Shown piece after piece: positions 32,747-41,252 of a stretch of DNA of 64,000 nucleotides (the stretch's first letter is position 1; the number at the start of each line of letters is the position of its first letter). The position numbers were made by a program, and so were the translations under genes. The notes beneath the pieces are model-generated. The model worked only from the letters and a program-made list of their open reading frames with translations, was not told the origin of the DNA and made no database searches. Source of the stretch: Paenibacillus tyrphae (GTDB lineage: Bacteria > Bacillota > Bacilli > Paenibacillales > NBRC-103111); the NCBI RefSeq assembly GCF_024158745.1, contig NZ_JAMZAW010000007.1, positions 245,375 to 309,374 on the forward strand. The letters run 5' to 3'.

Positions 32747-34198
32747 TTATTTTATCGTTTGGTTGGCGTAATCCGTCATTTCCTTGCCGCCCGCGGCGTT
32801 CCAGGCTTGCACGAACTGATCGAAATCCGCGATCGTTTTCTTGCCCGTTACCACGTTGGCGGCAAATTCTTTGTAGAGCGCGTTGCAGGCGTCCCATTTG
32901 GCTGCGAGCTCCGCAGGAATGATGAAGCTGTTGTCTTTTTTGGACAGCTTGGACATCATATCCAGCGATTTCGCCGCCGGCTCGGACAAGTAAGGCGTCG
33001 ACGGATCGAACTCCGGCTTGAAGTTTACGGTCGACTCGACGAACCGCGGATACCATTCGGCCGATTTGGCCGTCAGCTTGATTTTGTTGTCGACGACGGT
33101 ATATTGATCGCCTTCAATGCCGAGCTTATCCAGCAACTGGCCTTTCGGGCTGGCCAGATACTCCAAGACGGCGAAGGCCATCTCTTTATTTTTGGCCGTT
33201 TTGGTAATCGCGAAGCCGCGGCTCTCCTTGCTCACGTCAACCGGGGTGTAGCCTTGGCCTTTCCCTTTTGCCGGCGGCAGAGGCATTACCTTCGCAGCGG
33301 CTCCGTTCTGAGACGTCGATTTCGTGTTGTAAAGGTCGATGACTTTCCCTTGCGTTCCTGCGATAACCGCAGCTTGACCGTCGTAGAACGCTTTTTCCTT
33401 CGTGTCCCATTTTTTGGTCAGGAACTCGGGATCAAGCAGGCCGTCCTTGTACAGCTTCGCATAAAACTCAAGCTTGTCTTTTTCGAAGGAGGTCGTTTTG
33501 CCGAACGCGTACTTGCCGTCCTCGCCCTTCAGCCAAGTGGAGGTCAGTCCGAACGCCTGCCCGAATGTGGCGTCAAGCTCGTCGAGCGTACCGGCCGTCG
33601 TATACGCGAATTTCGCGCCGTTCTTTTCTTTCAGCTCTTTGAAGAAGTTATAGTAGTTGTCCACGGTCGGGTTAACGAGCAGTTCCTTGCCTGATGCCGT
33701 CTTGTCAAACCAATCCTGGCGCACGACTGGAACCGAGCTGCTCGTCGGCGACAGCCACACCAGATACGGATAGTTCTTCGTTCTTTCCTGGTTGTACGGG
33801 TTCATGGACGCTTTCACGTGCGTCGATTTTTCGATGTACGGCGTCAAATCTTCCAGAATTTTTTGGGTGACCGCGAATTGGTAGTCGCCGCCTTGGAAAT
33901 AAATCAGGTCGGGAATGTTGCCGCTCTGCAGCAGCAGGCCCAGCTTCTCGGAGTAGGTGCCGCTTTGCACGGGAACGAGCTGCAGCTTCACGTTTTTGCC
34001 TTCGGCCTTCATGCCTGCTTCAATGCCTTTGAGCAATGGATCGTCGGGCTGCAGGTCCTTGTCGACGATCGTAATCGTGACCGGCTGGTCGCCGGACGTG
34101 CCTGCGGCCGAACCGCCCGGAGCTGTCGAATTGCCGGAGCTGCACGCGGTGGAGATGACCAGCAAGCTTGCGGCGAGCAGGGTGAACACTTTTCTCAT
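32747..34198 (-). CDS. ABC transporter solute-binding lipoprotein (family 1)
   Basis: A 483-residue extracellular solute-binding protein with a lipoprotein signal (LLVISTAC lipobox, modified cysteine at residue 19) and a low-complexity serine/glycine linker. Size and the paired upstream permeases place it with the long LipO/family 1 proteins of Paenibacillaceae, which serve sugars and oligosaccharides. It lies 30 bases after the second permease gene. Its ligand is probably the compound processed by the downstream glycohydrolases. Confidence 0.88.
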   Translation of the reverse strand: MRKVFTLLAASLLVISTACSSGNSTAPGGSAAGTSGDQPVTITIVDKDLQPDDPLLKGIEAGMKAEGKNVKLQLVPVQSGTYSEKLGLLLQSGNIPDLIYFQGGDYQFAVTQKILEDLTPYIEKSTHVKASMNPYNQERTKNYPYLVWLSPTSSSVPVVRQDWFDKTASGKELLVNPTVDNYYNFFKELKEKNGAKFAYTTAGTLDELDATFGQAFGLTSTWLKGEDGKYAFGKTTSFEKDKLEFYAKLYKDGLLDPEFLTKKWDTKEKAFYDGQAAVIAGTQGKVIDLYNTKSTSQNGAAAKVMPLPPAKGKGQGYTPVDVSKESRGFAITKTAKNKEMAFAVLEYLASPKGQLLDKLGIEGDQYTVVDNKIKLTAKSAEWYPRFVESTVNFKPEFDPSTPYLSEPAAKSLDMMSKLSKKDNSFIIPAELAAKWDACNALYKEFAANVVTGKKTIADFDQFVQAWNAAGGKEMTDYANQTIK

Positions 34199-34228
34199 TT
34201 CTATTTCCTCCCCAATGTCTTGTGTTGT

Positions 34229-35113
34229 TTATTCTTTGACGCCGCCATCCATTACTCCGCTGGTATAATACTTCAGAATAATAGGATAGAGCATAAGAAT
34301 CGGAATCATGGCAATGACGATTGTAGCCGCTTTCAGCGAAGAGAAATCAAGCTGCGCGATATTGTTGTTCTTGAGCAGATTCGCTGCGCCGACCAGTGTC
34401 GAAGTGTCCCGCTCCACGACGAATTGTCTAAGCAGCACCTGCAGCACCGTGTTCTCGCGGCTGGACAAGAAAATGCTGGATTTGAAAAATTCGTTCCACT
34501 TCGCAATCGCGTAGAACATCCCGATCGTCAGCAGCGGTATGCGCGCCAGCGGCATAACGATCCGGATAAACAGCGTCATGTGCCCGGCACCGTCGATTCT
34601 CGCCGCTTCCAGCAAGGACTCTGGAATTTCTTCCAGAAAACGCATCATAATAATCAGGTAGTACACGTTGATCATCCGGTACAGCACCATCGACCACAGG
34701 CTGTCAAGCAGATGCAGATCCTTCATGACCATATATTCCTGAACGATCCCCGGCTCGAAAATCATGATGATGATCAGAAAAATCATAATCGGGGTTTTGC
34801 CGACCAAGTTTTTTCGCGTTAAGACATAGGCCGCAATCGTTGTAAAAAAGATACATAAGCAAGTGCCCACGATAGTAATAAACAGCGAATTCATCAGCGC
34901 CTTGCCGACAATCGGATTGCCGAGAACGACTTGAAAATTGATCAGCGAGAACCCCTTGGGCAGCAGATCGTAGCCTTTCAGTTGATTAACCTGGTCCGGA
35001 TGCGATAACGCTCTGGCAAATATGTTCACGATCGGCACGAACATCGTCAGCGTCAGCAGCGTCAGCACCAGCCCGATCAACAGTTTGAAAACGGTTATTT
35101 TTTTGCCAACCAT
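34229..35113 (-). CDS. Carbohydrate-type ABC transporter permease
   Basis: A 294-residue permease of the MalG/YtcP type with six hydrophobic segments. The EAA loop reads LEAARIDGAGHMTLFIRIVM. It follows the other permease by 12 bases and works with it as a heterodimer. As is common for this transporter class, no ATPase is encoded in the operon, so a shared MsmX-like ATPase is expected. Confidence 0.92.
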   Translation of the reverse strand: MVGKKITVFKLLIGLVLTLLTLTMFVPIVNIFARALSHPDQVNQLKGYDLLPKGFSLINFQVVLGNPIVGKALMNSLFITIVGTCLCIFFTTIAAYVLTRKNLVGKTPIMIFLIIIMIFEPGIVQEYMVMKDLHLLDSLWSMVLYRMINVYYLIIMMRFLEEIPESLLEAARIDGAGHMTLFIRIVMPLARIPLLTIGMFYAIAKWNEFFKSSIFLSSRENTVLQVLLRQFVVERDTSTLVGAANLLKNNNIAQLDFSSLKAATIVIAMIPILMLYPIILKYYTSGVMDGGVKE

Positions 35114-35125
35114 CTTGGCTCCCCC

Positions 35126-36028
35126 TTACCATGCGCCTTTCGAGGTCAATTTCTTCGATATGAAATGAGTGGACAGCACGAGCACGACGCCGATCAGGCT
35201 CTTGAACAGGTTGGCCGCTGTAGCGAACGAATATTGCCCGTTGATCAAGCCGACACGGTAGACGTACGTATCGATAATATCGATCTGGCTGTTGACGGAA
35301 TCGTTAGTGAAGTTAAGTACCTGATCAAGTCCCGCATTCATAATGAAGCCGACATTCAGGATGAAAATCGTGACCATCGGAACGTACAGATGCGGCAGCA
35401 CGACTCGGGTGACAATGTGCCAGCGGGACGCTCCGTCGACATAAGCCGCTTCGTACAAGCTGGGGCTGACGCCCATGATCGCGGCCAGAAAAATAATCGA
35501 GTCCCAGCCGATACTGCGCCAGGCTTCGCTGGCAATCAGCACCCACCGGATGCTTCCTTTATCCGTCAAGAAATCTTGCGGCGGTAAGCCGAGCGCCTTG
35601 ATCAGATCGTTCACCGCCCCCGTGGACGGGGACAGAAATTCGAACCAAATGCCCGCAATGACGACCCACGACAGAAAGTGGGGCAAGTACGAAACGACCT
35701 GCACCGCCTTGCGGAATTTTCCGTTCGCGAACTCGTTGAGCATCAGCGCGAACAGGATCGGAATCGGAAAAATTAGAAACATTTTCATCGCGCTAATGAT
35801 TAAAGTATTGGCCAGCACGTTGGAAAATATGGGCGTGCTGAACAGCTCGCGGAAATATTTGAGACCGACGTACACGTTGTCTCCAAGAATGCGGTATTCG
35901 TAAAAGGCCAGCTTCATGCCGATAATCGGCCACACATGGAAGATGACGAAATACGCCAGACACGGGAGAAGCATGAGATAAAGCACTTTATCGGCCCATA
36001 TTCGATTCAGCTTCGAATACGCTTTCAT
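35126..36028 (-). CDS. Carbohydrate-type ABC transporter permease
   Basis: A 300-residue permease of the LplB type with six transmembrane segments. The EAA loop is LYEAAYVDGASRWHIVTRVV. It is the first of the paired permeases and lies 20 bases after the DUF4387 gene, so it belongs to the same long operon. Confidence 0.92.
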   Translation of the reverse strand: MKAYSKLNRIWADKVLYLMLLPCLAYFVIFHVWPIIGMKLAFYEYRILGDNVYVGLKYFRELFSTPIFSNVLANTLIISAMKMFLIFPIPILFALMLNEFANGKFRKAVQVVSYLPHFLSWVVIAGIWFEFLSPSTGAVNDLIKALGLPPQDFLTDKGSIRWVLIASEAWRSIGWDSIIFLAAIMGVSPSLYEAAYVDGASRWHIVTRVVLPHLYVPMVTIFILNVGFIMNAGLDQVLNFTNDSVNSQIDIIDTYVYRVGLINGQYSFATAANLFKSLIGVVLVLSTHFISKKLTSKGAW

Positions 36029-36048
36029 CCGTTACACCTCCTGACGGA

Positions 36049-36360
36049 TCACAAGTTGATCTCCAGTTCCATCAGCGGCGCATGCTGCTGCGCCCCATAC
36101 ACGTCCCGGTCCAGGAAGGTGCCTGACGAAACTTTTCTCGCAAACGTAATTTTGAATCCGAGCGCCTGATCGAAGAAGACGATCTGCGTAATGTTATGTT
36201 GCTCAATATTGTAGAGCCGCGATACGAGCTCTTTATTGATCAGGCCTTGCTCTTTGATTTTGTAATAAACGGACGGATCGTCGAATAGCACGTCAACCGT
36301 AATTTCAAAGGGGCCGCTGTTTTTGCTTCGCAGGACGGCCGCCGCATCGAATAGCTTCAT
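36049..36360 (-). CDS. DUF4387 family protein
   Basis: A 103-residue protein of the DUF4387 family (LRSKNSGPFEITVDVLFDDP is typical). This family nearly always accompanies an AtuA-like protein, as here with a 5-base gap, and the two probably form one enzyme. No catalytic motif is assigned. In related organisms the pair is linked to acid and terpene catabolism, but its reaction is not established to my knowledge. Confidence 0.85.
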   Translation of the reverse strand: MKLFDAAAVLRSKNSGPFEITVDVLFDDPSVYYKIKEQGLINKELVSRLYNIEQHNITQIVFFDQALGFKITFARKVSSGTFLDRDVYGAQQHAPLMELEINL

Positions 36361-36365
36361 AGTTT

Positions 36366-37733
36366 TTACACCTCTTCATAATCGGTTCGGAACATTTCGA
36401 ATCCGTCCGAGACTTCCATCAGGTGGTAAACGGAAAACTCGTATACCGCGCCGAACGGCACATCGCTGGGCGCAAACGGAAACGCCAAATTCCCTGCGGT
36501 CGCTTTTCTTCCTTCGTACCCGTAATGCAGGAAGGTCGATCTCACCGAGCTGCATACCGCATTGGCCAGCTCCTGCGTCTTGGCGACGACCTCGAACACG
36601 ATCCCCAGCTCATGCGCCGGTTTACGCTGCGGCTCCAGCTCGCCCAACACGCCATCGAGTCCGTAGTTGATAAAATGAATCTTGTAATCGTCCGGCGACA
36701 CCTCGCTGTAATAGTCGCGCACCTGCTGCTTGACCAGCTCTTCGACCTCTTCGATCTTCGCAATCAGCAGCGGATCGCGGACCCCGGCGACGACAAACGT
36801 GCGGTAAGCCACTTTCATCGCGCCCTCAAGCTTGATCTTGTACACCGGAGTTTCGGCGATTCGACTGCCGCGCACTTCGACGCTGCCGTCCCCTAGCTCG
36901 GTAAAGACGCAATGCTCCAGATTGAGCACCAAGCCGGGCCCGTGCAAAATGTACGGGTGATCCTTCTCATAAAACGTGTGCGCCGCCACCGACACCGCCG
37001 TACATTTACGGCTCTCATTGAGCGGCTGCACGATAAACGAATCCGCTTTCAAGGTACCGAGCATGCAATCCTTCGTCGTTCCCGGCTCGGCGGAAAGCGC
37101 TGCGCACTCCAGAATTTTGCCGAGATGGTAAGCAAGCGCCGTATCGTAGCCATGGTACATGGCGACGGCTGCGAAGGGCGACGGGTCGTAAGCGCGGCCG
37201 CAAATAATAATGTCTGCCGCTTCCTCGAGCGCCGCAACAATCGGTTCATGCCCCATCTGCGCCACGATGCGGTCAGTTGCCGCAAGCCGTTCCGGCGTCA
37301 GCGGCGCAACGGTCAGGCCCAGTGGCTCGCACTTGCCAGCTTCTAGCTTCGCCTCCACCACCTCGTGGGGAATATCCGCCCAGATGGTCGCTACCTTGAT
37401 ACCGCGAATCCCATGCTCTTCCAGAATCTCCAAGACGATCGACCGGGTCCATTCCACATGAATCTCCGCGCCGCTTCCCCCGGCCGACCCGATGATGATC
37501 GGGATGCCTGCTTTTACGCCCTCGGTAATGATGATTTCGAGATCCTTCTTGCAGGCCTGCTTGCTGACAATCGCCGTGCCTGCGCCTAACTTATGAGGTC
37601 CTGCATCGGTAGAGCCAGCGTCCACCACGATCGCGTCCGGGCCGCAAGCCATCCCGTTCATAAAGGAGGACTTCGGAAACCCGTAGCCCAGCATCCCGCA
37701 AGGGGCCAAAATTTTGAACTCGTCCTTTGCCAT
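36366..37733 (-). CDS. Acyclic terpene utilisation AtuA-family protein (DUF1446)
   Basis: A 455-residue AtuA-like protein. The N-terminus (MAKDEFKILAPCGMLGYGFP, then DAGSTDAGPHKLG) and the IIGSAGGSGAEIHVEW segment are family hallmarks. The protein is not itself proof of terpene breakdown: members occur in several catabolic operons with DUF4387. It is the first gene of the operon, 70 bases downstream of a 17-bp palindrome that the neighbouring GntR regulator probably binds. Its substrate is presumably the imported compound or the aglycone left after ribosyl removal. Confidence 0.88.
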   Translation of the reverse strand: MAKDEFKILAPCGMLGYGFPKSSFMNGMACGPDAIVVDAGSTDAGPHKLGAGTAIVSKQACKKDLEIIITEGVKAGIPIIIGSAGGSGAEIHVEWTRSIVLEILEEHGIRGIKVATIWADIPHEVVEAKLEAGKCEPLGLTVAPLTPERLAATDRIVAQMGHEPIVAALEEAADIIICGRAYDPSPFAAVAMYHGYDTALAYHLGKILECAALSAEPGTTKDCMLGTLKADSFIVQPLNESRKCTAVSVAAHTFYEKDHPYILHGPGLVLNLEHCVFTELGDGSVEVRGSRIAETPVYKIKLEGAMKVAYRTFVVAGVRDPLLIAKIEEVEELVKQQVRDYYSEVSPDDYKIHFINYGLDGVLGELEPQRKPAHELGIVFEVVAKTQELANAVCSSVRSTFLHYGYEGRKATAGNLAFPFAPSDVPFGAVYEFSVYHLMEVSDGFEMFRTDYEEV

Positions 37734-37803
37734 ATGACTCCTCCGCCCTATCCGCTACGATTATCTGTATTCCACCAACTCACACAAATTTTGGATATTG
37801 GGT

Positions 37804-37820
37804 AATTGGGTGGTCCAATT
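37804..37820. promoter_or_regulatory. GntR operator upstream of the AtuA operon
   Basis: AATTGG-GTGGT-CCAATT is a perfect 6-base inverted repeat with a 5-base spacer. Read on the other strand it differs in one base from the palindrome at 38585-38601. It lies between the AtuA gene start and the regulator stop codon. Confidence 0.75.
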
Positions 37821-37841
37821 TAAACGTCAAAAGGATGCTGA

Positions 37842-38546
37842 TCATCCGTTTGACTTCGTTTTGTTCGAAGAAACATTTTGCTTCACCTGCTGGAGATGGT
37901 GCAGGAGCGCCGCTTTGGCTTTCGCCGGATCTTTTTCCTTGATCGCTTGAAGAATGGCATAATGCTCCTTGTATACTTCGCTTTTGCGGCCGGGGATATC
38001 GACCGTCTTGGTCAGCGTTTTTTGCAACAGATCCATATGCAGATCGATCAGATTCACCAGCACGACATTATGCGTCGCTTTGGCGATCGAGAGATGGAAC
38101 GCCTGATCGGGATTGACGGGATCGTCGGAGTTGCTGTCGATCGTCCCCCAGCGCTCAAGAGCGCTTTCAATTTCCGCAATATCCTGCTCGGTTGCCCGTA
38201 TCGCCGCGAGCTCCACAATTCCCGTCTCGAAAATTTCCCGTGCCTCCAGCAGCTCGATAATCGTCGCACGCTCAATATTTTCGAGGATGCGCTTCGTATC
38301 TTCCGCCTTCGTCAGGTTTTTGCTAAGGAAACGGCCGCCTCCCGGACGGGTCTCGATCAGTCCCTCCCGCTCCAGAATGCGGAAAGCTTCGCGCAGCGTG
38401 CCGCGGCTGATGCCGAACGCTTGGGCCAGCTCCCGTTCCGTCGGCAAGACGTCCCCCGGAGCAAGATTGCCTTCAAGAATGATATTTTCAATCTGCTCAA
38501 TGACATCTTCATAGACCCGGTGGTATTTTATTTTCTTAATGGTCAT
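37842..38546 (-). CDS. FadR/GntR family transcriptional regulator
   Basis: A 234-residue regulator. The N-terminal winged helix (LPTERELAQAFGISRGTLRE) is the GntR DNA-binding domain, and the C-terminal FCD-type helical domain (ARATEQDIAEIES-like region, with histidines in QAFHLSIAKATHN) binds the effector, often through a metal. It precedes the AtuA operon on the same strand. Palindromes at 37804 and 38585 frame it, so it probably represses both the operon and itself. Confidence 0.9.
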   Translation of the reverse strand: MTIKKIKYHRVYEDVIEQIENIILEGNLAPGDVLPTERELAQAFGISRGTLREAFRILEREGLIETRPGGGRFLSKNLTKAEDTKRILENIERATIIELLEAREIFETGIVELAAIRATEQDIAEIESALERWGTIDSNSDDPVNPDQAFHLSIAKATHNVVLVNLIDLHMDLLQKTLTKTVDIPGRKSEVYKEHYAILQAIKEKDPAKAKAALLHHLQQVKQNVSSNKTKSNG

Positions 38547-38584
38547 TGTCCATTACCTTTCCATGAATAACATTACTTTCGGGT

Positions 38585-38601
38585 AATTGGATCACCCAAT
38601 T
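38585..38601. promoter_or_regulatory. GntR operator upstream of the regulator gene
   Basis: AATTGG-ATCAC-CCAATT (perfect 6-base arms, 5-base spacer) lies 38 bases upstream of the regulator start. It shares the sequence AATTGGAYCACCCAATT with the site at 37804-37820, supporting autoregulation. Confidence 0.75.
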
Positions 38602-38672
38602 GCCCACACCTTTATACTAAGCGCAATGATTAGGCGTGTCAAGAAAAGATTCATGGCTTTAAAAATCAATCA

Positions 38673-38702
38673 TTGACAACAATCGGATGGCTGGAGTATA
38701 TT
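38673..38702 (+). promoter_or_regulatory. Promoter of the epimerase operon
   Basis: A perfect TTGACA (38673-38678) is followed by an 18-base spacer and TATATT (38697-38702). The region 38547-38848 holds this promoter, the GntR operator and an orphan AAAGGAGG (38741-38748), but no convincing gene. Confidence 0.7.
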
Positions 38703-38848
38703 CGAATTACGAATTAACGTCAATATAGCGACAAAATTTAAAAGGAGGTTTTTGGCATATATAGACAACTTAATGCAAATTAACGAATATATAACGACAA
38801 ATATTGAAAAAGACTCTTTGAACCAACCGGATTGGAGGCTTAACCTGC

Positions 38849-39967
38849 ATGTCTACTGCCATCAAACAAATTATTACGCACATTGTCGAGGTTCCGCTAA
38901 CCCATACCTGGGAAATTTCCCTGTATTCGGCAACAACAAGACAGCACGCTATTGTCGAGGTGATTCTGGAGAGCGGTATTCGCGGGTACGGCGAATCCTC
39001 CCCTTCTCCGGCATTTATGGGAGAAACGGCGGAAACGGTCAAATTGGTGAACAATCGGTATCTGGCTCCGCCTCTGATCGGATTGCCGGTTGACGAGATT
39101 GCGTGCGCGCATGCGAAAATGAATCAAGCCATTTACGGCAATTCCGCCGCGAAATCGGCGATCGACATTGCCCTCCACGATGCGTGGGGCCAAACCTTGA
39201 ATCAGCCGCTGTATAAATTAATTGGCGGAACCGCGCGCGAATCCGTCCCATTAACGTACGTCGTAGGCATCAAAAGCAACCAGGATGCTTACGAAGAAGC
39301 GATGAAGCGAATCCACGAAGGCTTCGGCGTCGTCAAAATCAAAGTCGGCAGAGATCCGAAGAGAGACATCGAGCTCGTCAGCCTGATCCGCAAAGCCATT
39401 GCAGATTCCGGCAAACCGGCCAAGCTGCGCCTCGACGCCAATCAAGGGTACGACGTCCCGACCGCCATCCGGGTGATTCGCGAAATCGAGGAAACCGGTG
39501 AAGTGGAATGCGTCGAGCAGCCGGTCCGAAAATGGAACATGCTTGGGGTAAAAGAAATTCGCGATAAAGTGAAGACGCCGATCATGATCGACGAAGCCGT
39601 ATTCGGTCCGGAAGACGCCATGACCGCCATTAAGCTCGGGATCGCCGATGTGATCAATCTGAAGGTTTGCAAAGTCGGGGGCATCTATCAATCGAAAAAA
39701 ATCGCTGCAATGGCGGAAGCCGCCGGAATGACGTGCACGGTCGGCAGCAACCTGGAATTAGGCATCGGTATTGCCGCAAGCGCTCACTTTGTAACCGGCA
39801 CGCCCGTTGTCACGTATCCAAGCGATTTCATCTGCGGAGCGTATCTGCACGAGCACGATCTCTTGAAAACGCCCATTCAACAATTTGTGGCCGAGGGGCA
39901 CATGCGCGTCACAGCCAAACCCGGATTGGGAATTGACGTCCGGACGGACTTGTTAAAACAACAATGA
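38849..39967 (+). CDS. Enolase-superfamily dipeptide epimerase/muconate cycloisomerase-like enzyme
   Basis: A 372-residue enzyme of the muconate lactonising subgroup. KIKVG (K-x-K, the racemising lysine pair), the metal ligands in RLDANQGY, CVEQPV and IDEAVF, and the second-face lysine in LKVCKVGG are all present. Dipeptide epimerases such as YkfB and N-acylamino acid racemases share this pattern; the capping loop does not allow a firm choice. The following M20 hydrolase and beta-lactamase-fold gene favour a peptide or N-acyl amino acid substrate. Start: ATG with GGAGG 10 bases upstream. Confidence 0.85.
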   Translation: MSTAIKQIITHIVEVPLTHTWEISLYSATTRQHAIVEVILESGIRGYGESSPSPAFMGETAETVKLVNNRYLAPPLIGLPVDEIACAHAKMNQAIYGNSAAKSAIDIALHDAWGQTLNQPLYKLIGGTARESVPLTYVVGIKSNQDAYEEAMKRIHEGFGVVKIKVGRDPKRDIELVSLIRKAIADSGKPAKLRLDANQGYDVPTAIRVIREIEETGEVECVEQPVRKWNMLGVKEIRDKVKTPIMIDEAVFGPEDAMTAIKLGIADVINLKVCKVGGIYQSKKIAAMAEAAGMTCTVGSNLELGIGIAASAHFVTGTPVVTYPSDFICGAYLHEHDLLKTPIQQFVAEGHMRVTAKPGLGIDVRTDLLKQQ

Positions 39968-39986
39968 AAACGAAGAGGTGATGGCG

Positions 39987-41228
39987 TTGAACATTTCGAT
40001 GGAGCGTTTGCAGCAAGATTTGGACAAGTATGCGGAATTTGGACGCGATGCGAACGGAGGTATGACCAGGCCGAGCTTTTGCCCGGCCGATTTCGAAGTT
40101 CGGGCATTATTCGTGCAGCAGCTCGAAGCGATGGGGCTGACGGTGATGATCGACGGGGCGGCCAACATTTGGGGCACGCTGAAAGGAAACGGGCAAAAAC
40201 AAGGAGCCCTTGTGATCGGCTCTCATCTGGACACCGTTCCGAACGGCGGAAAATACGACGGCGCTTTAGGCGTATTGCTGGCCAAGGAAATTATCCGGAC
40301 GATCATAGACCATAAGGTCAGCCTCGACCACGATTTGGAGATCGTTTCGTTTACCGCCGAAGAGCCGAACGACTTTAACCTTTCCACAATGGGAAGCCGC
40401 TGTTTTACGGGGAAGCTTTCTCCCGATCAATTGAAAGGGGTTACAGATTCGAGAGGCTACCGGTTGGCAGAGGCTTTCCTCCAAGCCGGCGGAGGACTTG
40501 ACAAATTCCCAGAAATGAAAACGCTTCAAAACGATAAAAAAGCTTATATCGAACTGCACATCGAGCAGGGCAAGCGCTTGGCCGCAAAAAACATGCCAGT
40601 GGCGTCCGTAGACAAAATTGTCGGAATTTACCGCGACAAGATCACAGTCATCGGCGAAGCCAATCATTCCGGCACCACCATGATGGAGCATCGCTGTGAT
40701 GCGCTGACGGCGGCCGCGGAATTGATCCTGATGGCCGAGAACGCCGCCCGGAACGATGAAGGGGACACGGTGTGCACGGTCGGAAAGCTGGATGTGATTC
40801 CGAACGCGGCCAATATTATCCCCGGTAAGGTGGAATTTATCCTTGAGGTGCGGGGAGAAACCCGCGAAGACATCAGGCGCGTCGTTGCAGCCATTAAACA
40901 AGCATGGAAGCACGTGGAAAGCAAGCGCCGGGTCCAAATCAAAGAGCAGAACATCCTCGATCAAGCCCCCGTCCGCTTGGACGAAGAGGTCGTCGCTCTG
41001 ATCGAACAAGCGGCAAGCGACAGAAACGCGCCCTTCCTGCGGCTCGCGAGCATGGCCGGACACGACGCCAGCCATATGGCCGATATTTGCAAGGCCGCCA
41101 TGATCTTTGTCAAAAGCCCGAATGGAAAAAGCCATTGCCCGGAAGAATACAGCACATGGGAAGATATTGAAATTGCCGGAAACGTCATGCTGGACGCCGT
41201 CTTGAAGGCCGATCGACACCTGGGTTAA
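39987..41228 (+). CDS. M20-family amidohydrolase (N-carbamoyl/allantoate amidohydrolase-like)
   Basis: A 413-residue zinc hydrolase of the AllC/hydantoinase-carbamoylase family. SHLDTVPNGGKYDGALG and FTAEEPNDF hold the metal ligands and catalytic glutamate, HIEQGKRL another metal-side histidine, and SMAGHDASHMA the C-terminal histidine. Such enzymes cut N-carbamoyl amino acids, ureidoglycolates or small amides. I prefer the TTG start at 39987, 8 bases after GAGG, to GTG 39978 or ATG 39981, which overlap the ribosome binding site. It lies 19 bases after the epimerase gene. Confidence 0.87.
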   Translation: MNISMERLQQDLDKYAEFGRDANGGMTRPSFCPADFEVRALFVQQLEAMGLTVMIDGAANIWGTLKGNGQKQGALVIGSHLDTVPNGGKYDGALGVLLAKEIIRTIIDHKVSLDHDLEIVSFTAEEPNDFNLSTMGSRCFTGKLSPDQLKGVTDSRGYRLAEAFLQAGGGLDKFPEMKTLQNDKKAYIELHIEQGKRLAAKNMPVASVDKIVGIYRDKITVIGEANHSGTTMMEHRCDALTAAAELILMAENAARNDEGDTVCTVGKLDVIPNAANIIPGKVEFILEVRGETREDIRRVVAAIKQAWKHVESKRRVQIKEQNILDQAPVRLDEEVVALIEQAASDRNAPFLRLASMAGHDASHMADICKAAMIFVKSPNGKSHCPEEYSTWEDIEIAGNVMLDAVLKADRHLG

Positions 41229-41252
41229 CACATACATCAAGGGAGGTTTTTT

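Noticed and set aside
36366..37733. Terpene catabolism operon based on the AtuA name
   Set aside because: No terpene-specific carboxylase, lyase or dehydrogenase genes are nearby. AtuA/DUF4387 pairs occur in other pathways.
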